This document shows, piece after piece, positions 1 to 5,854 of a stretch of 11,968 nt of DNA. Position numbers and translations under genes: made by a program. The notes below the pieces were generated by a model that saw only the letters and a program-made list of their open reading frames with translations, was not told where the DNA came from and made no database searches. The stretch's first letter is position 1, and each line of letters starts with the position of its first letter. The stretch comes from Bifidobacterium breve (GTDB lineage: Bacteria > Actinomycetota > Acidimicrobiia > IMCC26256 > PALSA-555), in the NCBI GenBank assembly GCA_945889545.1, contig CAMDCC010000068.1, positions 1 through 11,968 on the forward strand, given 5' to 3'.

Positions 1-13
1 ACGCGCGGAGTAA

Positions 14-307
14 CTACTTCCCAACCTTCGCCAGCACGTCGCGGCTGGTGAGGATGAGCAGGTCTTCCCCGTCGATCGTGATCTCGGTGCCGCCGTACTT
101 GGAGTACACGACGGTGTCGCCCGCCTTGAGATCCATCGGGATGATCTCACCCGACTGCTCGGCGCGGCGCCCCGGACCAACGGCCAGGACTTCACCCTGC
201 TGGGGCTTTTCCTTGGCGGTGTCGGGGATGACCAACCCGCTGACGGTCATCTCTTCGGGCTCACTCGACCGGACCACGATGCGGTCCTCCAGCGGCTGCA
301 ACTTCAT
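14..307 (-). CDS. groES: Co-chaperonin GroES (Hsp10)
   Basis: GroES is the cytoplasmic heptameric lid of the GroEL chaperonin. The 97-residue product has the usual Cpn10 length and landmarks: an N-terminal MKLQPLEDRIVV strand, a mobile-loop region at about residues 17-32 ending in GLVIPDTA, then KPQQGEVLAVGPG, and a C-terminal DLLILTSRDVLAKV. An in-frame ATG 14 codons upstream (349) was rejected because it lies inside the CIRCE operator. The ATG at 307 instead has a perfect AGGAGG at 315-320 with a 7-nt spacer and gives the family N-terminus. The gene is a separate unit with its own promoter and operator (343-402), downstream of tsaD on the same strand. groEL should follow beyond the window edge, but only 13 bases remain after the stop, so this cannot be seen. 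Confidence 0.97.
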   Translation of the reverse strand: MKLQPLEDRIVVRSSEPEEMTVSGLVIPDTAKEKPQQGEVLAVGPGRRAEQSGEIIPMDLKAGDTVVYSKYGGTEITIDGEDLLILTSRDVLAKVGK

Positions 308-342
308 ACGAACGCCTCCTGCGGCATGTCTTGGCTTCGAAT

Positions 343-369
343 CTGGCACTCACAAGGGGCGAGTGCTAA
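343..369. promoter_or_regulatory. CIRCE element, HrcA operator of groES
   Basis: The sequence shows CTGGCACTC, a 9-nt spacer, then GAGTGCTAA. The consensus CIRCE is TTAGCACTC-N9-GAGTGCTAA, so the right arm is perfect and the left arm differs at two of its first three bases. It lies 35 bp upstream of the groES start. It covers the expected transcription start, 5-12 nt downstream of the predicted -10 box, the usual place for repression by HrcA. HrcA itself is not in the window; that it binds here is inferred from the established role of CIRCE. Confidence 0.95.
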
Positions 370-373
370 CGCC

Positions 374-402
374 AAGATAGACGGGTATCCCGGTTCCGGC
401 AA
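374..402 (-). promoter_or_regulatory. groES promoter (sigma-70 type)
   Basis: Read on the minus strand, TTGCCG (397-402) is followed by a 17-bp spacer and TATCTT (374-379). This fits a housekeeping -35/-10 pair with ideal spacing. The expected start point, about 7 nt beyond the -10 box, falls within or at the edge of the CIRCE element at 343-369, so the arrangement reads as an HrcA-repressed vegetative promoter. The boxes were found by eye; no start site has been measured. Confidence 0.75.
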
Positions 403-408
403 ATGGGT

Positions 409-434
409 CCGGCACATGGGCCCGGCACATGGGC
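409..434. repeat. Two perfect 13-bp tandem repeats upstream of the groES promoter
   Basis: CCGGCACATGGGC occurs twice head to tail (409-421 and 422-434) with no mismatch, filling the space between the tsaD stop codon (435-437) and the groES -35 box (397-402). A weaker partial match, AAATGGGTCC, precedes it at 401-410. The units are direct repeats and form no clear hairpin with each other, so a terminator is not supported. It may be a slippage product or a protein-binding site upstream of the promoter. Confidence 0.8.
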
Positions 435-1448
435 CTACGTGATGGAGAGACTGGGCTGGACCCCGGCGTCGAGTGGCGTGGGGCCATCGGACTGGAGCCG
501 CCACCAGGCGGTCGCTGCGATCATGGCGGCGTTGTCGGTACAGAGATCCAGCGGCGGCAGGAAAGCGGCGCGGCCAGTCGCCTCGGCCACCTCGGCCACG
601 CGAGCCCGCAGACGGGAGTTGGCCGCCACGCCGCCACCGAGCACCAGCGTGGAGGCGCCGGCCTCGTCGGCCGCGCGCACAAGCTTGTCGACGAGCTGAT
701 CCACGACTGCTTCCTGGAACGACGCCGCCACGTCGGCGATCGCGCCGCCGGGGTCGCGACGGCGGTGCTGCACGACGGCGGTCTTGAGGCCGGAGAACGA
801 GAAGTCGGGCTCGCCGGGCATGGCCCGAGGAAAGGCGATGGCCGCGGGATCGCCGTCGCGGGCAAGACGGTCGATGAGCGGGCCGCCGGGATACCCGAGC
901 CCGAGGTGGCGCGCCACCTTGTCGAACGCCTCACCCGCGGCATCGTCGACCGTCTGGCCCACGACTCGCAGGTTCCCGTGCCCTTCGAAGATCACCACCA
1001 ATGTGTGACCACCGGAGGCAACGAGCACCGCGAGGGGCGGTTCGAGATCGGGTTGCTCGAGCCACGCGGCGTAGCAATGCGCTTCGAGGTGGTTCACGCC
1101 TACATAGGGAAGATCCGCGACGAGCGCGAGTGCCTTGGCCGCGCTCACACCCACGAGCAACGCGCCGGCCAAGCCCGGACCGCACGTCGCGGCGATCGCG
1201 GTGAGCTCGCCGAGCTCCACGCCCGCTTCACCGAGCGCATCCGCGATGACCGGGCCGACGAGCTCCACGTGCGCGCGACTCGCGATCTCGGGCACCACAC
1301 CACCGAAGCGCGCGTGCAGATCGACCTGACTCGACACCACCGACGACAGGATCTCCGTGCCGTGCGCGACGACCGCAGCCGCGGTCTCGTCGCACGATGT
1401 CTCGAGCGCCAGGATCGCCCCTCCCTTGCTGGCGCCAAGACCTACCAA
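435..1448 (-). CDS. tsaD: tRNA t6A37 threonylcarbamoyltransferase TsaD (Gcp/Kae1/YgjD)
   Basis: TsaD transfers the threonylcarbamoyl group from TC-AMP to A37 of ANN-decoding tRNAs, working with TsaB and TsaE, both encoded upstream in the same string. Visible landmarks are ILALETSCDET near the N-terminus, CGPGLAGALLVG at about residues 89-100, the metal-binding HLEAH (His120 and His124), ASGGHT, FSFSGLKTA, GGGVAANSRLR and CTDNAAM (Asp305, the third metal ligand). The start is uncertain. TTG at 1448 overlaps the rimI 3' end by 7 bp and gives 337 residues, the length of the E. coli protein. An alternative is a non-ATG codon at 1412-1415 just after the Shine-Dalgarno-like AAGGGAGG (1420-1427), giving about 325 residues. 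The ATG-type start at 1544 would overlap rimI by 103 bp and is unlikely. Confidence 0.95.
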   Translation of the reverse strand: MVGLGASKGGAILALETSCDETAAAVVAHGTEILSSVVSSQVDLHARFGGVVPEIASRAHVELVGPVIADALGEAGVELGELTAIAATCGPGLAGALLVGVSAAKALALVADLPYVGVNHLEAHCYAAWLEQPDLEPPLAVLVASGGHTLVVIFEGHGNLRVVGQTVDDAAGEAFDKVARHLGLGYPGGPLIDRLARDGDPAAIAFPRAMPGEPDFSFSGLKTAVVQHRRRDPGGAIADVAASFQEAVVDQLVDKLVRAADEAGASTLVLGGGVAANSRLRARVAEVAEATGRAAFLPPLDLCTDNAAMIAATAWWRLQSDGPTPLDAGVQPSLSIT

Positions 1449-2005
1449 CGCCGGGGCTCTTCGTAGACCGTCTCTCCTGGAATTGAGCGCTCGATGCTGC
1501 CGAGCAGCGCGGAGTACTCGGGCGCGTCGACCGCGTGCACCCACATCACCAGCGCGTCTTCGGCTTGCTCGGACGAACTCCCCGCCTCCTGGTAGTAGTT
1601 CTTGCGCACACCCACTGGAGCGAAGCCGAACCGGCGATAGAGGTGTTGCGCCGCAAGGTTCCCAAGTCGTACTTCGAGGGTGAGGTTCAGTGCGTCGCGC
1701 GCGAGCGCCTCACGGACGAGGGCGACCATCAGCCGCGTGCCCAACTTGTGGCGCTGCAAACTGGGGTCGATAGCGATCGTCGTGATGTGGCCGTCTTCGG
1801 CCGTCATCATGAGCCCGGCGTACCCCACCACGTCGCGTCCGACCCGCGCCACGAAGTACGAACGGGTCGCCCGCAGCGCGAGCTCGGAGAGGAACAACGA
1901 GTGGCTCCACGGCCGCGGGTACACCTGCTGCTCGATGCGCAGCACCGAGCGCACATGGCGCCGGCGCATCGCCGCGATCTCGACGGTGAGGGGCTCGGTG
2001 ATCAT
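1442..2005 (-). CDS. rimI: Ribosomal protein S18 alanine N-acetyltransferase RimI (GNAT)
   Basis: RimI acetylates the N-terminal alanine of ribosomal protein S18 using acetyl-CoA, and usually sits beside tsaB and tsaD. The 187-residue protein is one GNAT domain: an N-terminal RRRHVRSVLRIEQQVYPRPWS, core strands VGYAGLMM and GHITTIAIDP, the acetyl-CoA loop QRHKLGTRL (residues 84-92), LTLEVR with Glu111, and HLYRRFGF with Tyr123. The Glu/Tyr spacing equals that of Glu103/Tyr115 in E. coli RimI. The C-terminal signature YY...EDALVMW is present, but GSSSEQA is inserted between YYQE and EDAL. The first Gly of the Q/RxxGxG/A loop is Lys87. A tail of about 30 residues makes it longer than the usual 150-160. 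The ATG at 2005 is the last of three repeated start-like sites; only a weak AGG precedes it. Confidence 0.9.
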   Translation of the reverse strand: MITEPLTVEIAAMRRRHVRSVLRIEQQVYPRPWSHSLFLSELALRATRSYFVARVGRDVVGYAGLMMTAEDGHITTIAIDPSLQRHKLGTRLMVALVREALARDALNLTLEVRLGNLAAQHLYRRFGFAPVGVRKNYYQEAGSSSEQAEDALVMWVHAVDAPEYSALLGSIERSIPGETVYEEPRRW

Positions 2006-2049
2006 GGGTGCCTAGAAATCATGGGCGTCTAGTAATCATGGGTGATTCG
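2001..2049. repeat. 17-bp tandem repeat, almost three copies, across the rimI start
   Basis: On the plus strand the units are ATCATGGGTGCCTAGAA (2001-2017), ATCATGGGCGTCTAGTA (2018-2034) and ATCATGGGTGATTCG (2035-2049, last unit incomplete and diverged). Units 1 and 2 match at 14 of 17 positions. The repeat fills the gap between the tsaB stop codon (2050-2052) and the rimI start, and its first unit includes the rimI ATG. Every unit carries the minus-strand sequence CCCATGAT, so the start codon context itself is reiterated. Confidence 0.9.
2002..2039 (-). other. Two chained six-codon mini-ORFs leading into rimI
   Basis: The 17-bp repeat creates two tiny reading frames on the minus strand. ATG at 2039 reads MITRRP and stops at 2019; its ATGA overlaps the next ATG at 2022, which reads MISRHP and stops at 2002. 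That stop in turn makes an ATGA overlap with the rimI ATG at 2005. A ribosome ending on tsaB could therefore step through two mini-ORFs to rimI by stop/start coupling. The reading is directly visible; that these peptides are translated, or matter for rimI expression, is inference. None of the three ATGs has a strong Shine-Dalgarno sequence. Confidence 0.5.
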
Positions 2050-2766
2050 TCACCGGGGCGTCTGCCAGTGAAGCTCGGCGTCACTCTCGCGCAGATACAT
2101 GGGATGCACGTCCCAGGGTTGCACGAACTCCTCCCGCTCGACCCTCCCGGCGGCGAGCTGCACCAGGGCAGTCACGCTCGGGAACCCGAACTCGGGTCCG
2201 GCGATCTCCGACCGATCGAGCCCCGCGAACTGCTCCCGGTATCGGCTCACGCCGTCGCCGGCGAGGAGCACGTGCTCACTCCCAGCTTCAAGGTCGGCGA
2301 TGAGGTCTTCGACCGACCCGACCGTGTAGTCGCCTTCGCGCTGCACGCCACCCGGCACCACTCGGTAGCGCGCCGAGAAGACCTCGCGCCGACGAGCGTC
2401 GATCACCGGCACCACCAGCGCGTGCGCGCGACCTCCGTTCCCATCAAGTAGTGGCGTGGCGATCAGATCGAGGCTCGAGACGGCGACGACCGGGATGCGG
2501 AGCGCTTGGGCCATCACCTTGGCGGTGGTGACGCCGACCCGAAGGCCGGTGAACAACCCTGGACCGATCCCCACTGCGATGGCCGAGAGCTGGTCGAGGC
2601 GCACGCCCGACTCGTTGCACACGTGCTGGATGGCCGGCGCGAGCTGCTCCGCGTGACGGCGGTCGCCCGCGATCCGCACTTCGGCGAGGACGGTGCCGCC
2701 GTTGGCGGAGCCTCCAATCGCCACGCCGACCTGTGGCGTCGCAGTGTCCATCCCCAGTATGAACAT
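2050..2766 (-). CDS. tsaB: tRNA t6A37 biosynthesis protein TsaB (YeaZ)
   Basis: TsaB is the non-catalytic ASKHA-fold partner that dimerises with TsaD and supports threonylcarbamoyl transfer to tRNA A37. The 238-residue product begins MFILGMDTATPQVGVAI, the usual N-terminal strand, and has RRHAEQLAPAI at about residues 36-46, the conserved IGPGLFTGLRVGVTTAK at 67-83, then IPVVAVSSLD. The C-terminal half is typically variable. The start at 2766 gives a TGATG overlap with the tsaE stop codon, so translation is probably coupled. An upstream start at 2811 lies inside tsaE and adds 15 residues that do not fit the family. It is separated from rimI by 44 bp of repeat. Confidence 0.95.
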   Translation of the reverse strand: MFILGMDTATPQVGVAIGGSANGGTVLAEVRIAGDRRHAEQLAPAIQHVCNESGVRLDQLSAIAVGIGPGLFTGLRVGVTTAKVMAQALRIPVVAVSSLDLIATPLLDGNGGRAHALVVPVIDARRREVFSARYRVVPGGVQREGDYTVGSVEDLIADLEAGSEHVLLAGDGVSRYREQFAGLDRSEIAGPEFGFPSVTALVQLAAGRVEREEFVQPWDVHPMYLRESDAELHWQTPR

Positions 2767-3281
2767 CAGGCGTCCAGGAGCGCCGCGACCGCGTCGGCAC
2801 GCGCCGTCCACCTCGGCCCGGCGATAGTGAAGTGCATGGTCCGGTCGAAATCCGTGTCGTCGACGAGTTCGCTCTCCACCAGTCCTATCTCAACAAGAAG
2901 ATGATCGGCGGGAAGAAGACCCGCGACCGCGTCGCCCCATTCGACCACGGTCACTGCTTCGTCGGCAGCGAGATCCTCGAGTCCGAGATCGAGCAGCTCC
3001 TGCGCGTGATCGAGGCGATACACGTCGACGTGCAACATGCGGACTTCTTGCAGCACTGGCCGGATGCCGGAGTACTCGCGCACGATCGTGAACGTGGGGC
3101 TGACGACGGTCTCTTCGATGCCGAGACCCTCGGCGATGCCCTTGGCGAACTCCGTCTTGCCTGCGCCGAGCTGGCCGGCAAGCAGCACCACGTCGCCCGG
3201 TTGCAGGATGCCGGCAAGCTCGCGACCGATGGCGCGCGTCTCGTTCGGCGAATGCGTGACCAGCGTTGAGTCGGGACTCAC
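2766..3281 (-). CDS. tsaE: tRNA t6A37 biosynthesis ATPase TsaE (YjeE)
   Basis: TsaE is the P-loop ATPase that resets the TsaB-TsaD complex during t6A synthesis. The 171-residue protein has Walker A GQLGAGKT (residues 36-43), the family-specific SPTFTIVREY (61-70), a Walker B-like strand LHVDVYRLD (83-91) and VVEWGD (112-117). It uses a GTG start at 3281, overlapping the udg stop by 4 bp (GTGA). No strong Shine-Dalgarno is visible, so coupling to udg translation is likely. About 15 extra residues at the C-terminus end at the tsaB start. TsaC/Sua5, needed to make the TC-AMP substrate, is not in this window. Confidence 0.96.
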   Translation of the reverse strand: MSPDSTLVTHSPNETRAIGRELAGILQPGDVVLLAGQLGAGKTEFAKGIAEGLGIEETVVSPTFTIVREYSGIRPVLQEVRMLHVDVYRLDHAQELLDLGLEDLAADEAVTVVEWGDAVAGLLPADHLLVEIGLVESELVDDTDFDRTMHFTIAGPRWTARADAVAALLDA

Positions 3282-3883
3282 TGGCTACGAGCCAGCGCGC
3301 GCTTGGCCACCACGAAGTCGGCGCGCGACTGGGCCAACGCCGCACCGCCGTTGCGAAGCACTGCTGAGGGGTGCAGTGTCGGCACGAGCGTGAGGGGGGT
3401 GCCTGCGACCTCGACCGCGAACTCTTGCCCACGCAACTTGGTGATCCCCTCCTTGGTATCGAGCAGCAACTTCGTGGCGAAGTTGCCGAGCGTCATGATC
3501 ACCTTCGGCGCCAGGAAGCCGAGCTGCGCTTCGAGGTACGGGCGGCACGCGGCAATCTCCTCGGGTTGCGGATCGCGGTTCCCGGGCGGCCGACACTTCA
3601 CGACGTTGGCGATGTACACCTCGTCACGCGTCATGCCGATGCCGTCGATCAGTCGGGTGAGCAGCTGCCCCGCGCGCCCGACAAACGGGATGCCCTGCTT
3701 GTCTTCCTCGGCGCCCGGCCCTTCACCCACGAACACGAGGTCGGCGTCGAGTGCGCCGGCACCGAACACCACCTGCGTTCGGCCCTGCTCGGCCAACGGA
3801 CACTTCGTGCACGCGAGCGCATCCCGCTCGAGGTCTTGCCAGGATTCCCAGGCTGACGTCCAGGCTTGGGGTTCTTGGAGCAT
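3278..3883 (-). CDS. udg: Family 4 (Fe-S) uracil-DNA glycosylase
   Basis: This enzyme removes uracil from DNA and starts base excision repair. The 201-residue protein matches the thermophile/actinobacterial family 4 pattern. Four cysteines for a 4Fe-4S cluster are present as C25-x2-C28 and C97-x15-C113 (KCRPPGNRDP...AACRP). The active-site motif is GEGPGAEED (residues 53-61), followed by GIPFVGRAGQLL. The late motif HPSAVLRN has His171. The start at 3883 (ATG, GAGG close upstream) was chosen over an upstream ATG at 4144, which would run through the peptidase gene and lacks family similarity. It follows the peptidase gene by 4 bp and overlaps tsaE by 4 bp, so it is in the same transcription unit, although its role is unrelated to t6A. 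Confidence 0.95.
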   Translation of the reverse strand: MLQEPQAWTSAWESWQDLERDALACTKCPLAEQGRTQVVFGAGALDADLVFVGEGPGAEEDKQGIPFVGRAGQLLTRLIDGIGMTRDEVYIANVVKCRPPGNRDPQPEEIAACRPYLEAQLGFLAPKVIMTLGNFATKLLLDTKEGITKLRGQEFAVEVAGTPLTLVPTLHPSAVLRNGGAALAQSRADFVVAKRALARSQ

Positions 3884-3887
3884 GACC

Positions 3888-4811
3888 TCAAGTCTGCCGG
3901 ACGGCGTTGCGCACTGCCTCAGCCACCACATTGGTAGCAACCACACGGAGACGATCAATGCCGGCGGGTGCGTCCAAGGCCCGCGTGCCGGTGGACAATG
4001 CGATGACGAGGTCGCCGTCGAAGCGGGTGTGCGATGGGTGGATCGCCTGCGCCAGCCCGTGATGCCCGCTCTCCGCCAGCAGTCGGCACTCCAACTTCGT
4101 GAGTCGAGCATCGGTAGCGAGGACGACCAGGGTCGTGTTCTCAACTGGGCTCAAGTCCTCGAAAAGGCTTGCATCGGGGAAGGCACCGACTTCCTCCGGT
4201 GCCGTGGAACCGGCGAGGATCGTGCCGTCGGCGGCGACCACGTCGCCGACCGCGTTGACGACCGCGATTGCCAGGATCCCGGTGCCCGTGGCCACCCCCA
4301 GTCCACCGGCGACCGCGTGCTCAGCGCCGCGCCACTTGCCGATTGTCGCGCCCGTCCCCGCGCCAACTCTTCCTGATGCCAGGACTGCGTCAGCGGGTTG
4401 GGCTGCGTCGGCGGATTGGGCAGCTTCGACGGCAAGGCGTCCTTGCACCGCGCCGGGAGGTTCGTGATCGGGGGTTTCAAGGGGAGCCAAGTCGTAGATC
4501 GCTGCAGTCGGCACGATGGGTACGGGTCCGCCGCGAGTGGGATAGCCGCGGCCACGTTCAGCGAGCCATGCCATCACACCGTCGGCGGTGGCGAGCCCGA
4601 AGGCCGAACCACCGGTGAGCACCACCGCGTCGACATGCTCGACCGTGCGCATGGGGTCGAGGAGCGCGGTCTCGCGCGTGGCGGGCGCGCCGCCGCGAAC
4701 TTCGCACGAACCAACAGTGTCGGGCGGACACAGCACCACAGTCACGCCGGTTCCGTCTCCGGTCCAGTGGCCCAGCTGAATGCCAAGCGGGCCTGGAATT
4801 CCGGTGCTCAC
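3888..4811 (-). CDS. P1/S58 family peptidase (DmpA-like N-terminal nucleophile aminopeptidase)
   Basis: This is a member of the DmpA/BapA aminopeptidase fold, whose proteins self-cleave to expose an N-terminal nucleophile. Visible in the 307 residues: an N-terminal PGPLGIQLGHWTGDGTGVTVVL, VVLTGGSAFGLATADGVM (63-80), GRVGAGTGATIGKW (147-160), GGLGVATG, and ENTTLVVLATDARLTK (224-239). By analogy with DmpA, self-cleavage should fall between Asn225 and Thr226. The length fits the short actinobacterial branch; the substrate is unknown. It starts with GTG at 4811, overlapping the hydrolase stop by 4 bp, with no strong Shine-Dalgarno. A six-residue tandem repeat (AAQSAD/AAQPAD) sits before the GRVGAGTG motif. 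Confidence 0.88.
   Translation of the reverse strand: MSTGIPGPLGIQLGHWTGDGTGVTVVLCPPDTVGSCEVRGGAPATRETALLDPMRTVEHVDAVVLTGGSAFGLATADGVMAWLAERGRGYPTRGGPVPIVPTAAIYDLAPLETPDHEPPGAVQGRLAVEAAQSADAAQPADAVLASGRVGAGTGATIGKWRGAEHAVAGGLGVATGTGILAIAVVNAVGDVVAADGTILAGSTAPEEVGAFPDASLFEDLSPVENTTLVVLATDARLTKLECRLLAESGHHGLAQAIHPSHTRFDGDLVIALSTGTRALDAPAGIDRLRVVATNVVAEAVRNAVRQT
4387..4422. repeat. Imperfect 18-bp tandem repeat inside the peptidase gene
   Basis: Two adjacent 18-bp units (4387-4404 and 4405-4422) match at 15 of 18 positions and encode the repeated AAQSAD / AAQPAD stretch of the P1/S58 peptidase. The repeat keeps the reading frame and falls in a likely surface loop before the GRVGAGTG motif, so it is probably a tolerated local duplication. 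Confidence 0.75.
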
Positions 4812-5854
4812 ACCGCGGCCGCGTCGGGCTTGAAGTCAGGAAGTGCCAGACCGACTTCGCGGGCGAACTCCAGCAGCAGGTCGTCGAGTGCCTCGGTGCG
4901 CTCCAACATGATCATGTGACCGGCGCGCTCCAACAGCACGAGCCGCGCACCAGGTATGAGGCGCGCCATGCGTCGCGACTCCGCCGGCGGCGTGAGCAGA
5001 TCGGCCGTGCCGCCAATCACCAGGGTGGGCACGTCAATGCGGGAGAGATCGGGCGTGAGGTCTATGCCGATCAACATCCGCAGCGCTTCGCGGCTCGTTT
5101 CTTCGGGACACGCGGTGAGCATCTGCCGGGTGAGCTCCACGTGGCTCGCCACCGGATCGCGACCGAAGCCCAACCGCGTGAGCATGAGCCCGAGGTCGGG
5201 GCTAGCCATGATCCGACCGAGCTCGAGCTTGTCCGACGCTCGTTCGGCGAGAGAACGCAAGCGCCGCGTGGCGCTCACCTGCATCTTGGCCAACGACGAC
5301 AGCAGCACGAGCCCTCGGACTCGTGTGCGCGCGATCTCGGGAAACTGCACCGCGAACGCCTGCGCGGCTACGCCGCCCATCGAGTGACCGACGAGGATGA
5401 CGTTCTTCAGGTCGAGCGCTTCGAGCACCGTCCGTACGTCCCAGGCGAGGTTCTCGATCGAGTGGCCGCTGTCGCCACTCACCGACTCGCCGTGACCACG
5501 CGTGTCGAACGCAACCACCCGAGCACCGCGCTCCGGGAGGGACCCAAATTGCTTCACCCAGACGCGCGAGTCGATCGTCACGCCATGCGAGAGGACGATG
5601 CACGGCTGTTCAGGAGCTTGGAATCCAGAATCAAAGACCTGGAGGCTGCCGCCGTCGTGGCTCGGAAGCCGACGCTGCGACACGCTGGCCCGGAACGTCG
5701 CGAGCATCTCGTCGAGCACACCGGCGTCGGGATCAGGACGGTTGCTCAGCCCATGGCGAACCGCCCGCTGCGCGGCGTAGCCGGCTCCGACCAGTCCCGC
5801 CGCGACGCCAACCGTGACACCGGCAACTTTCAGCGCGCGTTTCCCGGCACTCAT
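4808..5854 (-). CDS. Alpha/beta hydrolase with N-terminal membrane anchor or signal
   Basis: This 348-residue alpha/beta hydrolase has an unknown substrate. The N-terminus (about residues 8-28) is hydrophobic and Gly/Ala/Val-rich after MSAGKRALK, which suggests a membrane anchor or uncleaved signal, with the catalytic domain outside. Core motifs are HG at 90-91 (oxyanion hole region), FDTRGHGES (117-124), the nucleophile elbow GHSMGG with Ser158, an acid at GTADLLTPP (Asp285) and AGHMIMLE with His313, so the Ser-Asp-His triad is complete. The start at 5854 makes an ATGA overlap with the alr stop, with a GGGTGA-like sequence just upstream. A hydrolase directly after alr is a familiar actinobacterial arrangement. 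It may be an esterase or lipase, but the sequence does not settle this. Confidence 0.9.
   Translation of the reverse strand: MSAGKRALKVAGVTVGVAAGLVGAGYAAQRAVRHGLSNRPDPDAGVLDEMLATFRASVSQRRLPSHDGGSLQVFDSGFQAPEQPCIVLSHGVTIDSRVWVKQFGSLPERGARVVAFDTRGHGESVSGDSGHSIENLAWDVRTVLEALDLKNVILVGHSMGGVAAQAFAVQFPEIARTRVRGLVLLSSLAKMQVSATRRLRSLAERASDKLELGRIMASPDLGLMLTRLGFGRDPVASHVELTRQMLTACPEETSREALRMLIGIDLTPDLSRIDVPTLVIGGTADLLTPPAESRRMARLIPGARLVLLERAGHMIMLERTEALDDLLLEFAREVGLALPDFKPDAAAV

Noticed and set aside
429..1466. 345-codon plus-strand frame opposite tsaD
   Set aside because: It mirrors tsaD codon by codon, has shadow composition, and would displace an unmistakable TsaD with all metal ligands.
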